From NCBI GenBank assembly GCA_964498605.1, contig CAZCHK010000016.1, positions 1-45,265 on the forward strand: 45,265 nucleotides of DNA, given 5' to 3'. The notes under the pieces are model-generated. The model had not been told where the DNA came from. It worked only from the letters and a program-made list of their open reading frames with translations, and made no database searches. Of the stretch, positions 39,176-45,265 are shown one piece after another. Numbering within the stretch: the stretch's first letter is position 1; each line of letters starts with the position of its first letter. The position numbers and the translations under genes are program-made. The stretch is from JBGQAS01 sp964498605. GTDB lineage: Bacteria; Chloroflexota; Anaerolineae; Anaerolineales; Anaerolineaceae.

Positions 39176-40733
39176 ATTTGTCGGATGTTGGCAGCCTCGG
39201 CATTTCCTCGCCAGGGGAATGCATGAATTCCGCCAGAGCCGCGCGCATGGCAAGTCTGTCGTCCCAAGGGTACTCGGTGTCTCCGAAGCACATTGACTGC
39301 TCATGCCCTTTTCCGCAGGCTACTACCAGATCTCCCTTGCTGGCCAACGAAACCGCTTTGCGAATGGCATTCCCCCTATCCGGAATCACGAACAAATCCT
39401 TATTCAATTTTGCCCCTGCAGATATACCTGCTTCAGACATCTCCCCAAGGATTGCTTCCAATGGTTCTGTTCGTGGATCTTCTGCCGTTAGGATGGAGAT
39501 GTCTGAGATGCTCACGGACACGCGTGTCATAAGCTTTCTTTTTTCCCGATCTCTCAATCCTGCAGAACCAAACACAGTGATGATCTTTCCACTTGTTCTT
39601 TTCCTAGCCTCAGTGAGCATTCTTTCCAAGGCGTTCGGCGTATGGGCAAAATCCACCACTGCCTCAAAGTCCTGCCCCAGGTGAATCATTTCATATCTTC
39701 CAGGTACTCCAGGCATGAGGCGTATTCCTTCGACGACGGTAGCGGGTTCAATCCCTAAACCCTCAACGCACACACTCATCGCAGCCAGACAGTTCAGTAC
39801 GTTGTAATCCCCAACGAGGTTGGAGTCCACCTGGAGGAGATTTCCCGTGCGGCTTTTCAGCTCAAACCTGGTCCCAGTTTTGGTATTCGTGATGTTTTTC
39901 GCCGAATAATCCGCGGAAGGATTTAAACCGTACGTGATCTTTGCAGCGGTGGTCAGTTCCCTCAGGAATGGGTAACTCGAATCATCCTGATTGAGTACTG
40001 CCAATTTTCGACTGCCATGCTTTTTTTTTGATGATTCAGAAACAAACTCAAACAAGCGACCTTTGGCCGCTCTGTAATGATCGTAATCCTTGTGAAAATC
40101 CAAATGCTCGTGTGTGATATTTGTCACTACCCCAATATCAAATTCGCATCCAGTCACCCTGTCTTGCGCCAATCCGTGTGATGTAACCTCCAGGACCACG
40201 TGTGATAATCCTGCCTCAACCATCATTGACAGATATTTCTGAACATCCGGGGCATCTGGAGTGGTTACATGAAAACCTGTATCGAGCACTTCGGTGCCGA
40301 TAATCGCATTGACTGTCGAGATTAACCCGGTTTTCAATCCGGCATGTTTCATAATCGCGAAAATCAGGTTGCACGTGGTTGTTTTTCCATCCGTACCGGT
40401 CACACCAATGACAGTTAATCGCCGGGCTGGAAATTCATAAAATGCGGCGCTCACCTGAGCCAATGCCAGTCGTGTATCCTTAACCCGTATGAAGGGAATT
40501 CTTCCAGTATTCATATGCTGGCTGCCCAGTACCGCAGATGCGCCATTTTGAAGGGCATCGGGAATATACCGATGGCCATTTTGTCCTACCCCAACTAACG
40601 GAATGAACAGAAAACCCGGTTTTATTTTTCGCGAATCAAAGGAAATCCCCGTGATCTGTATATTTTCCAGGTTTTCGCCTGATACTTCCTGGATCGGAAG
40701 GTTTTCCATCAAGTCAATCAGCCGTTTTTGCAC
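39174..40733 (-). CDS. murE: UDP-N-acetylmuramoyl-tripeptide synthetase MurE
   Basis: This 519-residue cytoplasmic ligase adds the third amino acid to UDP-MurNAc-L-Ala-D-Glu in peptidoglycan synthesis. Visible are the N-terminal UDP-binding part (GISFDSRKIKPGFLFIPLVG), the ATP loop VTGTDGKTTTCNL, VLEVTSHGLAQDRV and NITHEHLDFHKDYDHY, and the C-terminal domain with EDPRTEPLEAI and KGHEQSMCF. The E-D-P-R stretch sits where the amino-acid-selecting D-(N/D)-P-R motif lies; whether it selects diaminopimelate, Lys or Orn is not decidable here. The start is GTG with AAAGGA 6 nt upstream, overlapping the membrane-protein gene by 20 nt. Confidence 0.95.
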   Translation of the reverse strand: MQKRLIDLMENLPIQEVSGENLENIQITGISFDSRKIKPGFLFIPLVGVGQNGHRYIPDALQNGASAVLGSQHMNTGRIPFIRVKDTRLALAQVSAAFYEFPARRLTVIGVTGTDGKTTTCNLIFAIMKHAGLKTGLISTVNAIIGTEVLDTGFHVTTPDAPDVQKYLSMMVEAGLSHVVLEVTSHGLAQDRVTGCEFDIGVVTNITHEHLDFHKDYDHYRAAKGRLFEFVSESSKKKHGSRKLAVLNQDDSSYPFLRELTTAAKITYGLNPSADYSAKNITNTKTGTRFELKSRTGNLLQVDSNLVGDYNVLNCLAAMSVCVEGLGIEPATVVEGIRLMPGVPGRYEMIHLGQDFEAVVDFAHTPNALERMLTEARKRTSGKIITVFGSAGLRDREKRKLMTRVSVSISDISILTAEDPRTEPLEAILGEMSEAGISAGAKLNKDLFVIPDRGNAIRKAVSLASKGDLVVACGKGHEQSMCFGDTEYPWDDRLAMRAALAEFMHSPGEEMPRLPTSDK

Positions 40734-41337
40734 GATTTTCCTTTGTCAATCTAGTTAATTTTAGCAGTACAAAAAGTATGAAGCATAGAAAACTGCCCAT
40801 GAGAAATCCATATCCCACGTTTCTGACGTGGTGATAAGCAATTCCCAGAAACCCCTTGTTTTCAATTTTCATGGGGATTGCGAAGATGGGTACTGCCTGG
40901 TGATTTTCGCCGTTGTGATAAACCCACAACGTGCCTTCATAATTACCGATTATTTTTGAATGCAAATTCCAGGTCAGTTTCTTCATATCGAGTTCCTGCA
41001 CGGTGACAAATATCTCGCCGCTTGGGTGAACGCGCATCCCTGGTACCTTTAGACTGAACATCCAGAGGTCATCCAAATCTTTGCGTATGGATGCATCGCT
41101 CTCATCAGTGTTCATATCCCTTCTCACTGTCACGGATAAGAGTTCGGTAATCCCGCTCCTGGCCTGTATTGATGGAAAGGTTTGAAAAGTAAGTTTGGAA
41201 CCATCCTCAGACTGAAAAGTCACTTCGTTATAGTTTGGGCTGGTACTGTTAACGGGCGAGATGAGTGAGATGGTGAATAAACAACTGCCGATTCCTAAAA
41301 AAAGTAAGCACAATGCACTGATCAGCTTTTGAAACAC
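40714..41337 (-). CDS. membrane protein with an extracytoplasmic domain, upstream of murE
   Basis: This 207-residue protein has an N-terminal hydrophobic segment (LCLLFLGIGSCLFTISL, about 9-27), an extracytoplasmic domain (about 30-172) and a C-terminal membrane helix (FLMGSFLCFILFVLL, about 178-195). I do not recognise the family. Its gene overlaps murE by 20 nt, so the two are co-transcribed. The start is GTG at 41337. The nearest -10 (TATAAT) ends 8 nt before it and no SD is present, which suggests a leaderless start. ATG codons further in lie beyond the membrane segment, so this start is preferred. Confidence 0.65.
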   Translation of the reverse strand: MFQKLISALCLLFLGIGSCLFTISLISPVNSTSPNYNEVTFQSEDGSKLTFQTFPSIQARSGITELLSVTVRRDMNTDESDASIRKDLDDLWMFSLKVPGMRVHPSGEIFVTVQELDMKKLTWNLHSKIIGNYEGTLWVYHNGENHQAVPIFAIPMKIENKGFLGIAYHHVRNVGYGFLMGSFLCFILFVLLKLTRLTKENRAKTAD

Positions 41338-41345
41338 AATCTCTG

Positions 41346-41351
41346 ATTATA
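41346..41351 (-). promoter_or_regulatory. -10 element abutting the membrane protein/murE operon
   Basis: On the minus strand the sequence reads TATAAT, 8 nt before the GTG at 41337. It lies directly behind the terminator at 41357-41386. The -35 position (AATTTG) falls inside the terminator stem and is weak. Confidence 0.5.
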
Positions 41352-41356
41352 CAATC

Positions 41357-41386
41357 AAAAACTGCTCTCAAATTGAGAGCAGTTTT
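41357..41386 (-). terminator. intrinsic terminator after the SHOCT-like membrane gene
   Basis: AAAACTGCTCTCAA and TTGAGAGCAGTTTT form a near-perfect palindrome with T5 on the minus strand. It lies 15 nt after the stop of the gene at 41402. It separates this gene from the membrane protein/murE operon. Confidence 0.85.
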
Positions 41387-41401
41387 GAATTTGCCTTTTG
41401 T

Positions 41402-42010
41402 TCATCCAATATATATTTCAACATGCGTGCCATCTTTGTCATCCACTTCAATTTGCACAGGTTCATTCTGTGAAATCGATCTTTCGAAAGCCTCCATTGT
41501 GTCACCCATATCCTGAGCGCTCATTTTTCCCGAGAAATTAGCCCCGAAAGTTCGCAGTGACCATTTCGCGATCCCAAAGGGAATGGGAAAGCTCAGATTG
41601 ATTTTCTCAGGTTTTTCTCCTGGTTTTTGATGGATACGCAAATGCATCCATTTCGATTTTCTACTCATCGCAGATAACACAAGTCCTGCCACGGCAATCA
41701 AGAGAAAAACCAGTGCAAACCAAAACCCCACCCCCAATTGGTTTTTTGTGTAACTTGTTGCTACCAATGTAGCGGCAATGATTGTAAGAAAGGAAAAAAC
41801 GCCTACAGGTATCAACCACCAATTTTTCCATTTATCAGGTGGCTGATAGGATCGGTTGAGCTGTGAGTCGTGATGCACAATAACCCCTTCAGGGTGACTA
41901 TCGGTGAGTTTGGAGTCGAGCGACTCTAATTGCTCCGCGCTTTCATCAATAGAGAGCTCCCCTTCTGCTACTTTTTTAAATATCTCCAATCTTTTTTCGC
42001 GCTCGTCCAT
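41402..42010 (-). CDS. membrane protein with N-terminal SHOCT-like segment
   Basis: This 202-residue protein begins with a short helical stretch, EIFKKVAEGELSIDESAEQL, of the SHOCT-like type (as in the DUF2089 C-terminus and similar small domains). Two membrane helices follow at about 68-90 and 96-115. The C-terminal cytoplasmic part ends in VEIYIG and contains INLSFPIPFGIAKWSL. A related short domain closes the adjacent DUF4097 protein. SD AGGAG precedes the ATG, 24 nt behind the neighbour's stop. The function is unknown; a membrane or surface role with the DUF4097 partner is a fair guess. Confidence 0.7.
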   Translation of the reverse strand: MDEREKRLEIFKKVAEGELSIDESAEQLESLDSKLTDSHPEGVIVHHDSQLNRSYQPPDKWKNWWLIPVGVFSFLTIIAATLVATSYTKNQLGVGFWFALVFLLIAVAGLVLSAMSRKSKWMHLRIHQKPGEKPEKINLSFPIPFGIAKWSLRTFGANFSGKMSAQDMGDTMEAFERSISQNEPVQIEVDDKDGTHVEIYIG

Positions 42011-42034
42011 CTATCTTCTCCTTCGACCAATATT

Positions 42035-43156
42035 TCAGTTTTCTTCCAGGGATTCAAACAATCGCTCAGCTTCTTCAGGCGAAATCTTTTTTTCCTGCAG
42101 CATTTTTAGGATTAATTTCTTTTCATCATCAGAAACAGGATCGTTGTTCATTTCTTTTTGTTGAAGTCTTATGCCGGAAACTGCGTGATTGTCCTCATGC
42201 CTTTGCATCTTTTGTTGATGCTTCTGCATTTTTTCTTCAATTTTTTCGTGAATACGTTCGGTTTTTGCGTGCAGTTTCTCTAACTTCTCATTGATGCGCT
42301 GTTGCAATTCAGTTGTATCGATCCCAGGAATGTCACCCAGGTCGATATTGATTTGGTCAAATCCAAATTCTTTAAAGTCTTTCAATCCAGTATGCCTTCT
42401 GGAATGGCATGCTTCCCGGTTACAAATGTGTATATCACCACCTGCGACAAGTTTATAACTACCAACACCCGAGCCCAGTTTAAACTGGTTTACCGAGGAT
42501 CCCTTTAACTGCCTCTCTTCTAAAAGCTGTACTTCAGTCGTGCCGCTTCCAGCCACCGTGTTGAATGTGCCAGAAGGATCTCCCTCAAAATGCAAATCAA
42601 TCTCTCCTCCTGCATGCATGGATACATTTCTCTCCTCTGCAGCTGAAAAGAGGATGGAAATATCCCCACCGACCTTCGCCGTGGCATCCTTGCTGCAATT
42701 TTTAAATGACAGATCCCCGCCAATACTCTTTATGTGAATTGGTGACTGTAAATCGACTGCAGAAAAATCTCCACCCACTGAATCCACATTCACTTCTCCA
42801 GCGATGTTTAGCAAGCGAGCGTCGCCTTCAATGTTCGTTATGAAAACATTGCCAGAAATATTGGCAAATTTCGCATCGCCGCCGATCACTCCACTGTTGA
42901 CATGTCCTTTGATGTCCTTGATGATCAGGTCACCGCCTGCAGAATCAATCCGTAATGGAATCGTGCTGGGGATTATTAAATTGAGTTCTGAATCGCATGC
43001 AATATGGGCAGTTTCATGATCGATTGCAACAGACAGCGTATTCGTTTCGCAAGAAGCAAGGGCTCCTGCTTCCTCCCAACCGGAAACTTTTAGATCGGAT
43101 TCGGCTTTGACGACGATCTCTTTCACACCAGGTAAATCAATTCTTGTCTTTTCCAT
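42035..43156 (-). CDS. DUF4097-type beta-helix protein with C-terminal SHOCT-like segment
   Basis: This 373-residue protein has a beta-solenoid region (about 50-250) with repeating G-G-D turns (DSAGGDLIIKD, GVIGGDAKFAN, DSVGGDFSAVD, KSIGGDLSFKN), as in DUF4097 adhesin-like proteins. A charged, His/Gln/Lys-rich coiled-coil follows at about 270-325. The last 30 residues (SDDEKKLILKMLQEKKISPE) match the short domain found at the N-terminus of the next gene. No signal peptide or membrane segment is visible. AGG precedes the ATG. Related pairs respond to envelope stress in other bacteria; here this is inference. Confidence 0.8.
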   Translation of the reverse strand: MEKTRIDLPGVKEIVVKAESDLKVSGWEEAGALASCETNTLSVAIDHETAHIACDSELNLIIPSTIPLRIDSAGGDLIIKDIKGHVNSGVIGGDAKFANISGNVFITNIEGDARLLNIAGEVNVDSVGGDFSAVDLQSPIHIKSIGGDLSFKNCSKDATAKVGGDISILFSAAEERNVSMHAGGEIDLHFEGDPSGTFNTVAGSGTTEVQLLEERQLKGSSVNQFKLGSGVGSYKLVAGGDIHICNREACHSRRHTGLKDFKEFGFDQINIDLGDIPGIDTTELQQRINEKLEKLHAKTERIHEKIEEKMQKHQQKMQRHEDNHAVSGIRLQQKEMNNDPVSDDEKKLILKMLQEKKISPEEAERLFESLEEN

Positions 43157-43280
43157 ACTGCCTCCAATTGCAAATACAGAATTGTTATGATATAGTAATT
43201 CCAGCGGTCAGTTCAGTGTTATCAAATTAAATATTCTTAAGTATTGCATTAATATTATTTATTATTTATAACAATTTATT

Positions 43281-43310
43281 TTGTTTTTGTCAATAGGCTA
43301 TAAATATAAT
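43281..43310 (+). promoter_or_regulatory. promoter for the tryptophanase-like gene
   Basis: TTGTTT (43281-43286), an 18-nt spacer and TATAAT (43305-43310) lie in an AT-rich divergent region (43157-43388). The leader is about 72 nt and contains a small inverted repeat (TAATGATT 43339-43346 / AATCATTA 43356-43363). The DNA here is much more AT-rich than its surroundings. I saw no leader peptide with a Trp codon like TnaC. Confidence 0.45.
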
Positions 43311-43388
43311 TATTGTCGCAATTGCAAAAGCGGATTATTAATGATTGTCATGAAAAATCATTATAAGAACATTAATGGAGATTTAAAA

Positions 43389-44777
43389 ATGCCCTTTCAC
43401 CCTGTCGAACCATTTCGCATCAAGATGATAGAACCCATTCAGCTAATTTCGAAAGAAGAACGAGAAAAAGAACTGATCAACGCGCACTATAATCTCTTTT
43501 CATTACGAGCTGAACATGTTTACATAGATCTTTTGACAGATTCAGGAACTGGCGCGATGAGCCACTCCCAATGGGCTGCGATGCTGCAGGGTGATGAATC
43601 CTATGCCGGTGCAAGATCCTATTTTCGGTTACAGGAAGCCATGCTGGATATATTCGGCTTTCCTTTTTTTGTTCCAACGCACCAGGGTAGAGCGGCAGAG
43701 AATATCCTCGCGACCATTCTTGTTGAACCAGGAAGTCCAGTTCCATCCAATATGCACTTTGACACAACCGAAGGGAATATCCTGAACCGGGGCGGCGTAC
43801 CTACCAACCTTGTGATCGAAGAAGGGCTTGATCCCACCAGCCACCACCCCTTTAAAGGAAACATGGATATTGGTAAACTGCGGTCCTTCATTGCCAAAAC
43901 CGGTAGTGCCAAAATCCCCTTCGGCACCATGACCATCACGAACAACGCCGGGGGCGGCCAGCCAGTGTCAATGCAAAATATACGCGAGACATCGCAGGTA
44001 TTCAGGGATAACAATATTCCTTTCTTTATTGACTGCGCCAGGTACGCCGAGAACTGTTATTACATCAAAAAACGTGAGCCGGGGTATGAAAACCATTCGC
44101 TGATCGAAATTGCCCGTGAGATTTTCAACCTTGCAGATGGCGCATGGATGAGCGCAAAAAAGGACGCCATCGTGAACATTGGCGGGTTTCTAGCCATGCG
44201 TTCCAAGGACCTCTACCAGCGGGTCTGCAATGAGCTGATCATGCGCGAGGGTTTCCCAACATACGGCGGCCTCGCCGGACGTGACCTGGACGCCATGGCT
44301 GTCGGATTAAGAGAAGCGCTGGATGAAGGATACATGCAATACCGGATACAGCAGGTCGATTACCTCGCCCAAGGATTGCTGCAGTGCGGCGTTCCACTGA
44401 TAGAGCCTACCGGCGGGCACGCGGTTTACATTGACGCAGGAAGATTCCTGCAGCACATTCCCCACGAAGAGTTCCCGGGGCAATCTCTTGCCTGCGCGTT
44501 GTATCTGGATGGGGCAATCCGCGGGGTAGAAATCGGTTCAGTCATGTTCGCGCACCCTGACCCGGCGACCGGTGTCATGAGCTATCCCAGGCTTGAATTG
44601 GTGCGTCTTGCCATTCCCCGCAGGGTATACACGCAATCCCATATGGATTATGTTGTTGATATCACCGCAGACATTGTTAAGAAAAAGGACAGTTTACCCG
44701 GGTATCGCATCACAGAAGCGCCGAAGCTGATGCGGCATTTCACTGCGAAATTTGAACCTCTACCAAATTCATGCTGA
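43389..44777 (+). CDS. tnaA: tryptophanase-like beta-eliminating lyase
   Basis: This 462-residue PLP enzyme belongs to the tryptophanase/tyrosine phenol-lyase family. The PLP Lys is K258 in SAKKDAIVNIGG. The segment AIRGVEIGSVMFAHP reads as in tryptophanase; tyrosine phenol-lyase has an Arg here that binds the phenol hydroxyl. Some stretches (FPTYGGLAGRDLDAMAVGL, KKDAIVNIGGFL) are closer to tyrosine phenol-lyase, so it may be a distinct branch. The enzyme should split a beta-substituted amino acid into pyruvate, ammonia and the leaving group (indole if Trp). The ATG at 43389 has TGGAG 8 nt upstream; 43341 is an alternative in-frame ATG. Confidence 0.88.
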   Translation: MPFHPVEPFRIKMIEPIQLISKEEREKELINAHYNLFSLRAEHVYIDLLTDSGTGAMSHSQWAAMLQGDESYAGARSYFRLQEAMLDIFGFPFFVPTHQGRAAENILATILVEPGSPVPSNMHFDTTEGNILNRGGVPTNLVIEEGLDPTSHHPFKGNMDIGKLRSFIAKTGSAKIPFGTMTITNNAGGGQPVSMQNIRETSQVFRDNNIPFFIDCARYAENCYYIKKREPGYENHSLIEIAREIFNLADGAWMSAKKDAIVNIGGFLAMRSKDLYQRVCNELIMREGFPTYGGLAGRDLDAMAVGLREALDEGYMQYRIQQVDYLAQGLLQCGVPLIEPTGGHAVYIDAGRFLQHIPHEEFPGQSLACALYLDGAIRGVEIGSVMFAHPDPATGVMSYPRLELVRLAIPRRVYTQSHMDYVVDITADIVKKKDSLPGYRITEAPKLMRHFTAKFEPLPNSC

Positions 44778-45193
44778 AGAAATATTGTTTTTTCGCTTTT
44801 GCTGTACTTTTCATCCTGCTGCCCACGGCCTGCCAGGCTATGGAACCTGCCAGCGTTGATCCCCCGCCGGTCATGGATACTGGATATGAATACGCAGAAG
44901 AAATTCTACAGGGATTGAACTCAAGCGATTATGACCAATTCTCAGACCACTTAAACTCCACGATGCTGGATGCAATACAAGAAACAGACTTCGAACAGTT
45001 GAGTCAATCGATCAGCTCTGCATTGGGAACATACAGCGCGGTGAGTTTTTTAAACATCGAGGAGCAGGACGGGCTGATCGTTTTGTATTACTTATGCTCT
45101 TTTGAGAAGGGCGACATGGTCATGAAATTGGTGTTGGAACCTGAACCACCCAATCTCATCTCGGGATTGTGGTTTCCAGATTTCAACCCTTGA
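44771..45193 (+). CDS. small lipoprotein, DUF3887-like
   Basis: This 140-residue protein has a lipoprotein signal peptide (CFFAFAVLFILLPTAC, lipobox Cys at about 21). The rest is an acidic alpha+beta domain: EILQGLNSSDYDQFSDHL, then LSQSISSALGTYSAVSFL. This matches the general pattern of DUF3887 (small extracytoplasmic lipoproteins, often fused to hydrolases), at low certainty. It overlaps the tryptophanase-like gene by 7 nt, so it is co-transcribed. Anchoring outside the membrane is expected; no catalytic residues are evident. Confidence 0.75.
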   Translation: MLKKYCFFAFAVLFILLPTACQAMEPASVDPPPVMDTGYEYAEEILQGLNSSDYDQFSDHLNSTMLDAIQETDFEQLSQSISSALGTYSAVSFLNIEEQDGLIVLYYLCSFEKGDMVMKLVLEPEPPNLISGLWFPDFNP

Positions 45194-45265
45194 ATCCGCG
45201 GTTTTCCTGGCCAATCTCATTCTTTTTTGCTTGGTTCCATAAATCATCCATTTCATCAAAGCTTA

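Noticed and set aside
43341..43388. A TnaC-like regulatory leader peptide before the tryptophanase-like gene
   Set aside because: The only ATG-started codons here run in frame into the enzyme itself and contain no Trp; no separate leader frame with a crucial Trp was found.
1..45265. CRISPR arrays, insertion sequences, prophage, tRNA or rRNA genes
   Set aside because: No regularly spaced repeats, transposase or phage genes, or cloverleaf/rRNA sequences were recognised by eye. A tRNA search program would be needed to be certain.

Overview
The window is a 45 kb stretch of a bacterial chromosome, probably a scaffold from a draft or metagenome assembly because it contains a run of exactly 100 N at 8947-9046. 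The gene set suggests a Chloroflexota bacterium, most likely Anaerolineae-like: an archaeal-type ProRS, an EF-G-2 type GTPase, a DHH-CBS-poly(A)polymerase fusion, DUF4097 and SHOCT-like proteins, and ECF/anti-sigma pairs. That placement is inference from gene content and style; no rRNA or other marker is present. No tRNA, rRNA, CRISPR array or insertion sequence was seen.

Layout. (1) 1-5.3 kb: three tandem paralogous small membrane proteins, a nitroreductase, a convergent ABC exporter and a WD40-type lipoprotein. (2) 5.3-8.9 kb: a flippase-like membrane protein, divergent from a deoxynucleoside kinase; then an ECF sigma factor, its anti-sigma factor and a membrane protein cut by the assembly gap. 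A TGAAAC-N16-CGTATA promoter precedes the sigma gene and suggests autoregulation. (3) 9.1-15.5 kb: a C45-type acyltransferase/hydrolase, then a polysaccharide group made of a bi-domain dehydrogenase, a heparinase II/III-like protein and a GT4 glycosyltransferase. (4) 15.5-22.8 kb: a phosphate regulon in the order response regulator, sensor kinase, pstS, pstC, pstA, pstB, phoU. Four direct repeats at exact 11-bp spacing precede pstS and look like a PhoP-type Pho box. (5) 22.8-26.4 kb: directly behind phoU lie two tandem, diverged thymidylate-kinase-like P-loop proteins, a CHAD-domain protein and a coiled-coil/zinc-ribbon protein. This is the most interesting accessory group, a possible phosphate or polyphosphate module. 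(6) 26.4-28.2 kb, minus strand: a LmbE-type deacetylase and a ThiF/MoeB-type adenylyltransferase.

(7) 28.4-39.2 kb, plus strand: RNA and translation genes: the DHH-CBS-tRNA nucleotidyltransferase fusion, the EF-G-2-like GTPase, a small helical protein, a LOG-family protein, proS, an AlkD-like protein, rpsO and pnp. Clear intrinsic terminators follow the EF-G-like gene, rpsO and pnp, and a long imperfect hairpin occupies the pnp leader. (8) 39.2-43.2 kb, minus strand: murE, an unknown membrane protein, and a pair of SHOCT-like/DUF4097 proteins. (9) 43.4-45.2 kb: a tryptophanase-like lyase and an overlapping small lipoprotein.

Several genes have a good -10 hexamer only 6-8 nt before the start codon and no Shine-Dalgarno sequence, which suggests leaderless transcripts alongside SD-led ones. 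Apart from the assembly gap, no stretch over 300 bases lacks a gene. Starts were chosen from SD sequences and family N-termini and often lie downstream of the longest open frame.
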